Source: Cyclina sinensis | Lineage: Eukaryota; Mollusca; Bivalvia; Venerida; Veneridae | NCBI GenBank assembly: GCA_012932295.1 | Contig: JAAONU010000011.1 | Location: forward strand, 44,084,352-44,148,351 | Direction of reading: 5' to 3' | Length of the DNA: 64,000 nucleotides | In this document: one piece after another, positions 11,250 to 21,690 of the stretch | How positions within the stretch are numbered: position 1 is the first letter of the stretch | Layout: the number at the start of each line of letters is the position of its first letter | Notes under the pieces: generated by a model | Told to the model about the DNA's origin: nothing | Database searches by the model: none | What the model saw: only the letters and a program-made list of their open reading frames with translations | Translations under genes and position numbers: made by a program

Positions 11250-12940
11250 CATGGCCACGTCTAACATGTCTACGGCCATGTCTAAGTTTAACAAGCAACT
11301 TCATTCTATTTGTATATACGCCTATTTTCTACAAAGCCAAAACGCCTTTTTTGCATGTTTCCTTTTTTTTCTACAAAGCCCTTACAACCTATTTGCTTGT
11401 AAGCTTTATTTGTAAAAGCCACTACGCTCTTTTTATATGTACGAGTGTTTCCATTCCTTTACAAAGTTATTACGCTCTATGTGTATATAGTCGTTTTTTG
11501 GCTACAAAACTTATGTTAATAACTTGATCTTTCAAAGCTAGAGAACGAATGCACTAACCTTTGAAATGTGAGTAGGTCTGGGACAGTTTCAAAATTTCAA
11601 ATTAATTTACCGTCTAGAAAGAACTGATTTTTTACTGTAACTAAGCGAAACCGGTTTTACATTGAAATCGATATATCCGATTAACCTACTAACTGTAACA
11701 GCCCTTTTTAAATCACATACCTAAATCAGTAATATTTTTGTATATCTTTATTTGAGACGATTAGACACTTATACGTTATATTGAGACGTCAACTAAAATG
11801 TGTTATTTATTGAACATCATAATAAATCACATTATGAAAACACGAGAGTCCAAGATCAAAGCTGAAAATTATATATCTACCTATCTTGACAAAAGGTATA
11901 AAAAACTTTGGGAGAAAATCAGTAAATTACTTTCTGCCTTTCAATATATAAAGCAAAGCAATAAACACAGAAATCTAATTGCAGTCTTTGATGACATTTT
12001 GCCTTAACATAAATAAATAAAAGATTAAATCACAAAATAAAAAAAACAGCGTCTATATTGCTGTGCATTAGTAGGTTCGTGTCTTTTGGCGAATGAAAAG
12101 TTAAACAATGCTATTAAAATGCCATTAAAAATGCCATTAAAATCAACACTCATAATTACTGCCTCCACTAAACGGTACTTTTTGTTAGCTCTGTTTCATT
12201 ACGAACTCTGTTTAAATTCAGTTAATTGTCATTGCTTTAAACAGTCTTGATATGGTCTGAACTACAGTATGCATTTGCACTGATATGTATATCGAGGTGG
12301 CTTCCAGTTTCGGTCGCGGAAGGAGGTAAAAATTCAAGAGGACAGAAAATTGGAAAAAATCAGAGCAGTTTCTGTGTCTCAGTGCCCCATCCATTTAATT
12401 TTTAAATCATACATTATAGAAATCTATCCATTGTTTAAGGAGTGTGAATATTTTTTCAGATAACTAAAAATTAGATGAAAATCTAATGTTTTTAATTGTC
12501 TTGAGGGGGGGGGGGGGGGGGGGGGGGGGGGTACCGTTGGATTACAAACTGAATTGTCAGAAATTAGATCTTAGATTAAATAATATAGGTGTATTGTCTG
12601 TTTCCTTCTTGATTTCTTTTGATTTCCCTTTTTATGGTAATTAAATTAAGAACACATATCATAAAAATTACAAGTAGGAAAATTACATATAATAAGAGCA
12701 AGTAGCTCTGTTTTAGAGATTTCATCAGATTCATTAGACCATACGTTATACATGAGAGTGGGTGCTCGTTAACAGAAATAACAGGAAAGTATCAGTCTTA
12801 GTTTTAAATATAAAAGTTTTAAATAGTTTAATAAAAATACAGGAAATTTTAGTTTTGAATTGTAAAGAATTCCAAATCAATGTACTGTTAATATTTTTCA
12901 AGTAAACTGAAAAATAAAAAAATAGTCATTAGTGAGGTAT
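11250..12940. other. Non-coding; contains a second poly(G) tract
   Basis: AT-rich, with no gene seen. A 27-G run lies at 12505-12531. 'gccattaaaa' recurs three times near 12120. Confidence 0.4.
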
Positions 12941-12954
12941 ATTACGACCACTGC

Positions 12955-13145
12955 AAAGAGTAAGGCATTGTCCTACAATGCACCGGTTTGTAACATACCA
13001 ATGAACATCATTAAAAGGTAAACAAGGTTTTAAGAAATATTGCACTTGGTCTTTTGCAACCGTGTACTGTGTAAGGCACTGGCCTACCACACATTGGGTG
13101 TGAAAGGCTAAAACAACAAGTAAAATACGGTATTGTGTAAAACTA
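12955..13145. repeat. Short tandem copies of a 'taaggca..ggcctac' unit
   Basis: Related phrases occur near 12960 (agtaaggcattgtcctaca), 13070 (gtaaggcactggcctacca) and, on the other side of the inserted element, 14371 (ataaggcacaggcctacca). The first two are about 111 bp apart. The third suggests the element at 13146-14366 inserted inside this array. Confidence 0.5.
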
Positions 13146-14366
13146 CTCTTACAACCGGTCTTGCGTGCTTCTACGAGCGGTTTGCGTGCAGAAAAATGGC
13201 CAAGTAGTAAGATACACGCACGTGGAACGTACTTTTTTCGTGGACGCAAACACGACGCAAAGCACGCAGCCCGAAAACTGGCCGGCCAGTTTTTCGCTAC
13301 GACCTGTCTGCGACAATTAGAACGCCTGGAGCACGCTCGTATCACGCAAGACAAAAGTACTGAGTAAGTGCGCTAGGCGTGCGTGTAACGCAGGAAAAGC
13401 ATGCACAAATTCCAGGGTATTTTACCACGAAGACGTACTTACCACGCAAGAAACTCGTACGTTCAACTTGCTTTCAATGTACGTGTTAACAAAAAGGGGG
13501 GGTGAGCGCACTTCCTCCGTGCGTTTATCTTACTTTCAAAGTGCAGGGCGAGTACTTCTACCGTACTTGTGAAGTGCGTCACACTAAGAGACACACGTGA
13601 CCAGCACGATAAAAGTGGGTCACAAGTACATGCTTTGCATCGTGCGCCTATACACTGATACTAACAGTCTGCTCTCAGTTAAAAGTCGACTTCGGGTTAT
13701 ACGGGGAGCTACACGCTGAAGCACCTCAGCAAACACGTTCCTATCCATACGAATGAACCCAAAGTAGTCTCCAGCAGACTGTTGGTCAAGCTCCTGGAAC
13801 AGCGTCTCATACTGGCCAAACAGAGGCCTTCTGGTAAGGCATGGCTTCAGTCAATAACGCCTCCTTCTTCTTTGCCTCTCTTGCAGGCAATCCCGAGCAA
13901 CCACTGCCAGCATTGCGTCATAATCTTCGGCCTCCTCTAGCATAAGCAGCGGTAGAAGTCGATGGCGCATCCTTCTTGGAAGTGCCATTTTGGAAGCCAA
14001 AACGTTGAATGATGAAGCGACTCGGTGCTCCCTTTTATATTATTTTGACTATCCGTGCGTTCCAGCAATCTGACGCACGAGTGTCGTGCTTAACACTTCC
14101 GTGCTTATTACGTTTTTCTTACTTTTCTCTTACTTCGTAAGTACGATTTCTGAAAACGTACGCTTCACTTGCAATACACGTACGCTTATCTCACTCACTG
14201 TGTGCGACACAAGTACAGATCGTACGTACTCCTTACTTCTTCCTACTTCCAAAAAGGCGTACTACGTACGTCCGCTGCGATTTAGTTTTCATCCTGCGAC
14301 AACGCTACGCCTGACAAGAATTCCGAGGACGCACGATTTCTAAGCACGCACGACGGGTTGTAAGAG
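13146..14366 (-). mobile_element. Harbinger-derived non-autonomous DNA element with TIRs
   Basis: Both ends carry the same inverted sequence. The left end reads CTCTTACAACCGGTCTTGCG.. (13146-13172), and the reverse complement of the right end reads CTCTTACAACCCGTCGTGCG.. (14340-14366), about 27 bp with three or four mismatches. The interior holds a broken N-terminal piece of a PIF/Harbinger-type transposase on the minus strand. Both flanks of that piece are dense in words such as ACGCAC, GTGCGT and CGTAC, as expected of subterminal transposase-binding repeats. A clean target-site duplication was not found. The catalytic DDE part is missing. Confidence 0.65.
13660..13988 (-). pseudogene. PIF/Harbinger (HARBI1-like) transposase N-terminal fragment
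   Basis: Translation from the ATG at 13988 on the minus strand gives MALPRRMRHRLLPLLM and a stretch containing RRPLFGQYETLFQEL, YFGFIRMDRNVFAEVLQRV and APRITRSR. This matches the pattern I know from the start of invertebrate HARBI1-like nucleases ('..RRxLFGxYxxLxxEL...FxxFxRMxxxxFxELLxxVxPxI'). A TGA replaces the expected Trp (TGG) in RRRRRY*LKP. Family similarity fades after about 13680, so the nuclease core is deleted. Non-functional. Confidence 0.7.
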
Positions 14367-14609
14367 AGCCATAAGGCACAGGCCTACCATAAATTAGAAG
14401 CTTCAAATTACAATAGGTAGTATAGGTCAAGGTAAAATTATTCTTAAGTGAAAAAATAGGAGGTATATTCTTAATAAATGCAAAATCAAAGGTTTTACAA
14501 GATCCATTCTTATGTGACAGCAGATCCGGGTAAAGAAAAATTTCAAAGTATGAAACAATTGTTATTATTTCAGACAGCAAAGGGAAATATCTAAAAACAG
14601 AAATTGGAA

Positions 14610-15192
14610 ACATCCAACATCAGTTACCCGAAATAGAATTTTTAGCTTATGGTTGTAGAGATTCCACTTCAGGATTAGGTTACCTAGAAAGAGTACTCAA
14701 GGACAAAAAAGAACGTATAAAACAGTAATTCTCTTTTTGTTTGGGACTTGTGATGTATCAAACAAGATTGGTCAACTCATTTATCAAAGGTATTATTACA
14801 CTAGTGATCTAATTAATAAACTAGAACCAGTATACAAAAAAATTCAAGAAATTCATCAAAGTGAATAAAAAATAGACATTGGTATTCTTGAAGTCCCACC
14901 TGTTTTCACAAAAGAATGGAAAAGAAAGAAGGACGACCCTAACTGGGAAGCTATCGATGACCTGCATAACAGATAGGTGCATTGAATGCTGAAATTAAAA
15001 AAAGTGAATGAAACTCTGAATTACATCTCACCTAGATTTGAAGTCGACTTCGTCATCAGCAGAAAGCATAAAAATAGGAGAGGCACTTCACACACAAGGT
15101 ATTCTCTAGACAGCACACTCATGAAAGATGATGTACACCCGGAAGCAATAGTAGCAAGGAAGTGGTTACTGAAAAGTCTAGATTCAGTTTGA
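14610..15192 (+). pseudogene. SGNH/esterase-like segment of the retrotransposon
   Basis: Joining open segments across one frameshift near 14727 gives LPEIEFLAYGCRDST, then VILFLFGTCDVSNKIG, then DIGILEVPPVFTKEW and a C-terminal MKDDVHPEAIVARKWL. The GTCD block and the late D-x-x-H (DDVHP) are where SGNH-type hydrolases place their Asn/Asp and catalytic Asp-His. Three internal stops are present. The esterase assignment is by pattern only. Confidence 0.45.
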
Positions 15193-15304
15193 TCTTAAAC
15201 TTAAGAAGAAATGAAACAAATAATGCAAGGAATGTGAAAACCTACTTTAAATAACTAATTTTGGTTACTGCATAGAATTACAATTCATACTAGGGTAAAG
15301 TAAA

Positions 15305-16465
15305 ATGGCTAGCGGTTATGATTTAAATTTCCAACATAGTACACTTAGAAGAACCGTCCTTGGTCAAATTGGTGTTATGGACAGACGACAGCAAAGATAG
15401 CAACAAGAAAACAAAAGACGTCTTATTAGTAGTCCTGAGATCAAAGAAACTACCTGTTCACTGTGCCGCAATGACTTGGGAGAAAGGCAGTTATTATGTC
15501 ATGGATGTGAGTTAAGGTTTTGTTCACAGTGTACCCAATTATCAACAGGTGCTTATGATTTTATTATGGGTGGAGAGTTAAGAGACTACAGATGGATGTG
15601 CAAAAGCTGTAATGCAACAGTAACTACATTGAACAGTTTTAAGGAATCTCTAGAAAATATTGAAGTAAATCAAGAAAAGAGACTGACTGCCTTAGAAAAT
15701 AAATTAGAGTACTTAGAATCAAACAACAAAATGCTGATTCATAACGGTTTAGAATCAGCTGAAAAAGAACTAAAAGAAAATTTAGAGTTAGAAGTGAATA
15801 AACTAGTTGATGAAAGAACAAAAGAACATCAAGAACGTGAATATAAGGAAATGAACATTGTGGTTTTTAGGATGGAAGAAAATTTATTTGAGAATGGAGA
15901 AGAAAATAAACGAAAAGATTTAGAAAAATTAAATAAAATAGCAGAAACGTTTGATATAAAAAATCTTGCAATTGAAATACTATATAGGTTAGGGAAAAAA
16001 CAAAGAAAACACTAGAGTCTTAAGAGTAGTGCTAAAAGATCAAAAAACAACGAAAAACTTTACTAGACAATTAAAAAAACATACCATCAGCGTTCAAGTG
16101 TAAATTGAAAGATGTCATAATTGCTAAAGATTTAACAATTATCCAAAGGAAAGAAAGACAAGAAAGAAGATTAAACAGTCAAGATAAAGATCGAAACAAT
16201 GTAGGTATCAGTGGAAAATAGTCACAGTCTAAACAACAGGTTCATGTTCTAGAAGCTATCGAAAAACCGTCACATTCTCAGTCCTTTATTCAACAAGCTC
16301 AAGATCCCTTCAACAACGTTACCATAATTGAACAGTCTTTAGATGAAACTGTTCTGGGTGGTACTACGCAAGAATTCCTGACAAGCCAAATGCTAAACAA
16401 AAACAGAAAAGAGAGGCCAGATGACCCCAATACGGCAAAGCAGAAGAGTGAACAGTGTTTGTTTT
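15305..16465 (+). pseudogene. Retrotransposon ORF1 with PHD-type zinc finger and coiled coil
   Basis: The ATG at 15305 starts MASGYDLNFQHS. A TAG at 15398-15400 breaks the frame after 31 codons. Beyond it lies a cysteine array CSLC-x10-CHGC-x4-CSQC...WMCKSC (first Cys at codon 51), typical of PHD fingers. A long acidic/basic heptad-like helix follows (codons ~95-150, ending in ERTKEHQEREYKEMN), consistent with a coiled coil. After 16012 the frame shifts several times. The tail overlaps the start of ORF2. Confidence 0.7.
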
Positions 16466-19387
16466 AACCCTTGTAATAACATGGGCGACAGTTTTAAAAA
16501 TGTTAAATATGTAAATAGTAGTTTAACAGATCCTAGTGTCATAGGAGATAACAGACAATATGCTGAGCTTAAAATACTTTATACAAATGCAGATTGTCTG
16601 AGTAAAACAAAATTGAATGAACTGAAGCAAAAGGTAGTAACAGAAAAACCACATGTCATTTGTACAACTGAGGTTTTTCCTAAACATACGTCCTTTGAAA
16701 AGGTAATAGAAACACAATACATTATAGATGATTATGATTTACATCTGAATAAAGATTTTGACGTACGGGGTGTAGCAATATACGTGAAAAAATACCTTAA
16801 ATTCACAGAAGTAATAGTTAGTTCAGAGATTAATGAATCAATTTGGTGCCGAATTAAATTTATATGTAATGATTCCCTTTTGATATGATGTATTTATAAG
16901 AGCCCCAATAGTGATATAGAGAATATGTATAAACTAAACAGCCTTCTAAATGAAATAGTTATGAAAGACTTTTCTCATATCTTACTAGTAGGTGATTTCA
17001 ATTGTAAAGGAATGAATTGGGAACTTGGTATGTCCCACAGTAGTGATAATCATGCAGATACTATATTTTGAGAAACTATAAAAGATTTGTTTTTATTCCA
17101 ACATTTAAAGTCTCCAACGAGAATAAGAGAAGGATCAAGTCCGTCAGTTCTTGATCTAATACTTACACACGATGAAGATATGATAGACATGATAGAATAT
17201 GATGCTAGTTTAGGCAAAAGTGACCATCTCATGATCAAATTTGAGTATCAATGTTATGTTCAGCATAAAGAAAGTAGCATACAAAAATTCAACTTAAACA
17301 AGGGTGACTATCTTAGCATTAAAAATAATCTATCTAAGGCCAATTGGGAAGGAACAGTGTCAATGGGGACTCAGGACATGTGGGATAAATTCCTTGAGAA
17401 AATTACCATGCTAAGAGATACATATATACCAAAACGTTTTTTTTATCACGCATCTCAAGAATCCCTATGTTGACAGTGTTGCAAAAAAATGCCATAAAAG
17501 ATAAAAGAAGAACATGGATTAAATATAAATATTGTAAAAATCATCTTACATTTGAAAATTATAAAAAAAACTCGAAATAAAGTACAGACTGACTTGAAAA
17601 GATCACATAGATCAAAGTATGAGCATGAAAAGAACATAGCATTGAAGGCTAAAAGTAACACTAAGTATTTCTGGAAGTTTGTAAGATCAAATACTAAACC
17701 TATATCATCACTAAATTCCTTAGAGAACAATGAAGGTCACATTTGCACTGATGATCAAAATATAGCTAAAATTCTAAATGATCAATTTATAAAAGTTTTT
17801 TACAAAGGAAAATATCAACCAAATTCTGATTATAGATAATAGTAATCCAGAAGAACTACTTGATATTAATATAAATTATCAGGTAATAACCAAAATAATA
17901 TCTGAGATAGACTGTTCTAAATCACAAGGTCCAGATGAAATACATCCAAGAATTATCAAAGAATGTAAAAATGAAATAGTACAACCATTTTGTAAAATAT
18001 TTAGAAAGTCACTTGACGAAGGGAAACTTCCCCAAATTTGGAAAATGGCCAATGTAACTGCATTTTTTTTACAAAAGGTAGTAAAATTAAGGCAGAAAAT
18101 TATAGACCGATCAGTCATCCATTTGTTGTCGCATTTTAGAATAATTAATAAGGAATTCAATAGTTGAATTTCTGGAAGATAATGATTTAATTACACACTG
18201 TCAACATGGTTTTAGAAAAGGACATTCATGACACGATTACTTGAATGCTTCGATGAATTGACAAAGGCTATTGATAATAAAAAAAGAAATAGATATAATA
18301 TACCTTGATTTCAAGGCAGCGTTTGATAAGTACCGCACCAAAAGCTGCTTAAACAAATTTGGTCAGTAGGAATAAGCGGTAAAATTTATAACTGGATAAA
18401 AGATTTTTTAACTGATAGAAAACAAAGAGTAGTTGTTAATGGTGGTAAGTCCAAATGGTAGAGGTAATTAGTGGCGTGCCTCAGGGAAGTGTTTTAGGTC
18501 CAGTTTTATTTCTAATTTACATAAATGATTTGCCCGAAAATGTAGAAGGAGAAATCAAAATGTTCGCTGATGATACAAAAATCTATAAAATTAAACAGAA
18601 AACAGAAGACGAAAATCAACTACAAGACAGTATATTTAGTGCATGCAATTGGAGTAAAAAATGGCAACTGGTATTCAACATACAAATGTAAACATATGTC
18701 TATATCTACTAACTTTAAGAAAATAAATCAAGAACCAACTGAATATTTTACGAAAGATGGTGAGGGTAAAATAAATAGAGTTCAATATGTTAAACAAGAA
18801 AAAGATTTAGGAGTTTTAGGAGATAATGGTCTTAACTCCCAGGATCATTTGTATTCAAAATCAAAATGGCAAATAGAAATGTTGGATTAATCATGAGAAC
18901 ATTCATATACATGTCTGAAGAAATGTTCTTAACTCTGTATAAAGCGATAGTAAGACCTCATTTAGAATATGCATCACCAGCATGGGCCCCCTGGCTTAAA
19001 AAAGATATAAAAGCAATTGAAAACGTTCAAAAAAGAGCAACGCGAATGGTTAAATCCATAAGTCATCTAACATATCCAGACATACTTAAAATACTAGGTT
19101 TTCCAACTTTAGAATATAGGCGAATAAGAGCAGACATAATTGGGGTCTATAAAATGTTAAATAAGTTGGATATAGTAAATCAAAACATGTTTATAATACT
19201 TAATGAGACGGTTTCTAGAGGCCATGCCAAAAAGGTCTTTAAGCCAAGGGCAAGAACAGAACTTAGAAAAGACTTTTTCAGCCATAGAGTTAAAGATATC
19301 TGGAATAATCTGCCTCAACACGTCGTAGAAGCACCAACTCTCAATGCATTCAAATCAAAAGGGTTAACAAACATTGGGTTGGGCTAA
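16421..19387 (+). pseudogene. Retrotransposon ORF2: APE endonuclease and reverse transcriptase
   Basis: Endonuclease motifs: LKILYTNADCLSK, a TE pair (CTTEVFPK), LLVGDFNC at ~16985-17005 and KSDHLMI at ~17220. Reverse-transcriptase motifs: NYRPIS (~18097), YLDFKAAFDK (~18300), GVPQGSVLGPVLF (~18475) and FADDTKIY (~18562). A thumb/C-terminal part follows with RPHLEYASPAW and QKRATRMV. The motif set is that of the CR1 group. The frame is broken by TGA codons at 16886 and 17068 and by several indels between 17460 and 18700. The last open segment ends at 19387. Confidence 0.85.
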
Positions 19388-19817
19388 GGAATAAATTCCA
19401 TGCTAAGTGTTACGAATAAATTTTGTTATGTACTGTACTGTCATTGAACACTGACAGTAGACTGTTGTTGGATTAAGAATAAGCCTTGCTATGTTCTGGC
19501 TTTGAACATTGAAAGTAGACTGTTGTTGGATTATTTATGTGTGTAATTATTGTGAATAGTTGTCAAAAATTCATTGTGTTCTACCATATGTGTCGCATTT
19601 GAATACACAGTTTATCAGTAAATGTATAATAATAGATGAATCATCTATAAAGGAAGCCACCCTCTCGATTAATCAATAGAAATACTGGAAAAACAAATCC
19701 ATATGGGTCTAAGAAGTGTAAATGCTTATGTTGGATTCCCAACATCTGACCCTACAACTACATGAACTACTTGTATACACTCTTATACTGTGAATCAGAA
19801 TGCATAGCATTTAAAAC

Positions 19818-19905
19818 AACAACAACAGAAACAAAAAGCAACAACAGCAGCATCACGACCACCACCAATAGCAACAACAACAACAGCAGCAAAACAAACC
19901 GTACA
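19818..19905. repeat. CAA/CAG-rich simple repeat
   Basis: An imperfect run of CAA, CAG and CAC triplets without a surrounding gene. A similar CAA-rich run lies at 60478-60550. Confidence 0.7.
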
Positions 19906-20783
19906 AAAAATTTTTTGCTTCAACTTTGTTAAAGAGAAATTTGTTGAAATATATCATCAGTGGCATTCAGACAGACCTCAGTGTAAGCTAATATTTATGA
20001 CATTAATAGATATTTTGTCTCCGTCTCATTGTACATATACATCCAAGGAAAATTTGCCGATATGAACAAGTCCACAAGATTAAAAATAGTTAGTTGTCAT
20101 TTCGGCTATGTAAGATGTGACACTTGGTCTACAGAAATACATATTTTTAGACAATTTTTCAGCTGCCATATAGCATACCAGTCACTCGTTTCATTGTTTA
20201 CAAATTAAAATGAAAACCAGGAAGAAGCAGTTTGAAACAACTTTTTCCTACATAAATACGTAATAGATCATAATAGACTTTTTGTGTATGGAAATCATTC
20301 AATTCAGTTATTCATTAAAAATATTTTTACAATCGCTCAAATTACGCCATTCATAATCAAAAAGGCACACTATTCTCTTTTGATCATCCGTACGGATCAA
20401 TTTCACGCTCAATACTTTGAAAAGACTGCATATGTTGTCAGCATGAAGCAAAAACACCAAGTAAAGCAAGGCTTAACTGGCAAAAGAAGATCTAAACGTT
20501 CTTTCATATTACCCCTTTAGTCGAGCGCCTTCGCGATCATTTGTTTAATAATAACCATGGATAATGTCACCTAAAGCCTATACTTAGTGACAATTCATGA
20601 AGACCTCTCCGTGATGATATTATTCAAACGAAATCATGGACATTACTCCATTATCATATGTTTAGATAAGTATAATAAAGACCGTCCCCGTTACCCTATG
20701 TTTAAGGACAAATTAATAATGTAGACCGCACCCGTGATGGCCAGAGTTTATGGATGGTCGGGCTCTTTGGCACTTTGGTGGAA
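19906..20783. other. Non-coding, no recognised feature
   Basis: AT-rich with short ORFs only, between the LINE's 3' flank and a 67-bp tandem repeat. No gene or element recognised. Confidence 0.35.
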
Positions 20784-20991
20784 CGTTATTTGTCGGCTCT
20801 TGCCGCTTCCGTGGTCGAGTGTTTCACTTTTGTGTATCCTGTTATCTGACTGTTATTTGTCCGCTCTTGCCGCTTCGGTGGTCGAGTGTTTCACTTTTGT
20901 GTATCCTGTTATCTGACTGTTATTTGTCCGCTCTTGCCGCTTCGGTGGTCGAGTGTTTCACTTTTGTGTATCCTGTTATCTGACTGTTATT
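20784..20991. repeat. 67-bp tandem repeat, 3.1 copies
   Basis: Starts of 'gttatttgtc(c/g)gctcttgcc' lie at 20784, 20851, 20918 and 20985, an exact 67-bp period. Copies 2 and 3 are almost identical and copy 1 has a few changes. Because 67 is not a multiple of three, each copy is read in a new frame, which explains the repeated short open frames. Confidence 0.95.
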
Positions 20992-21089
20992 TCGAGTCGC
21001 TGTCCGCACTTGATTTGCGTGATAATTCTTACCGTTTCCAAATATGTTAAAGCTAGAGGTATTCCACAAACTAAGTCAGCGACGCTAAT

Positions 21090-21118
21090 CATGGAATCGT
21101 GTAAAGAAGAAAATCCAG
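21090..21118 (+). other. Possible short first coding exon (ATG ... GTATGT)
   Basis: An ATG in fair context (atcATGG) encodes MESCKEENP and runs straight into a donor-like GTATGT at 21119. No downstream acceptor or second exon was identified. Chance occurrence is quite possible. Confidence 0.15.
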
Positions 21119-21271
21119 GTATGTGTGGTTTTAAAAAGCTTTAATTCTTTAAAATGTAAATGTGTGAACAACTCCACAAATAATTGCAGTAGTTAAAACA
21201 ACCTTACAGTAGTGTTCAAGTTATATTTCTTCTTGTAATGTCCTGGTTGTAGAATTGTATAAAAAAACAGG

Positions 21272-21297
21272 TCAACCCATCATCATCTTTACAAATT
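21272..21297 (-). CDS. Calmodulin alternative terminal exon D (EFVKMMMG)
   Basis: On the minus strand a good acceptor (ctattttcag) is followed by AATTTGTAAAGATGATGATG and then GGTTGA. Joined to the G left at the donor of the core exon 29640..29882, this reads GAA TTT GTA AAG ATG ATG ATG GGT TGA: E F V K M M M G stop. That is one residue shorter than the canonical tail. The sequence around its acceptor is very like that of exon B at 25865, suggesting duplication. It lies 8.3 kb downstream of the core exon, so use needs transcript evidence. Confidence 0.5.
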
Positions 21298-21566
21298 CTG
21301 AAAATAGAAAAGTAACTGCATGGAAATTTTATTTCAGATTACATCATTGTTGATTAAACAAACCTTTGCCGCAGCGCAACATAATATCCTGCAGGACTCT
21401 TAAATTATAGCTCTAGAGTTTTCAATATTCTTACAGAAAGAATATGTATAGTGAAAATACGGAGAAGTGACCAGCAGATATAGCTCATGAACAGAACAAT
21501 AAATGGACATAAATGCGTACTGAATATTTCAACATTCTAAAATTTAGCGTTTTGATAACATTCTAA

Positions 21567-21690
21567 GGTCGGAAGAGCAGTGATCGAGGGGTTAGAGCGC
21601 CATACTCCCAATCCGGAGATTGCGTGTTCTGTGGGTCTTCGGCGACTTTCAGCATTACACAATTTCAATAACAGAGTTGGTTTAAAACTG
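21567..21690 (+). mobile_element. tRNA-derived SINE-like head
   Basis: 'gcagtgatcgaggggttaga' followed by 'gcgccatactcccaatccgg' and 'agattgcgtgttctgtgg' has A-box-like and B-box-like spacing of a type II (Ser/Leu-like) tRNA, but the B box is degraded. It is a likely SINE fragment, not a working tRNA gene. Confidence 0.4.

Larger units (their letters stand above)
14570..19560 (+). mobile_element. CR1-like non-LTR retrotransposon, near full length, decayed
   Basis: In order: an SGNH-hydrolase-like segment (14610-15192), a PHD-finger ORF1 (15305-16465), and an ORF2 with APE endonuclease and reverse transcriptase (16421-19387). A 3' UTR follows with two copies of a 58-bp repeat (agtagactgttgttggatta at 19456 and 19514). 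Kapitonov and Jurka described esterase and PHD domains in ORF1 of CR1-like elements, which fits this set. Many stops and frameshifts make it inactive. The 5' and 3' limits are estimates; a target-site duplication was not identified. Confidence 0.8.

Noticed and set aside
12929..13354. 141-codon minus-strand open frame with repeated VGQCLT
   Set aside because: It spans a tandem repeat and the end of a DNA element, and shows no family.
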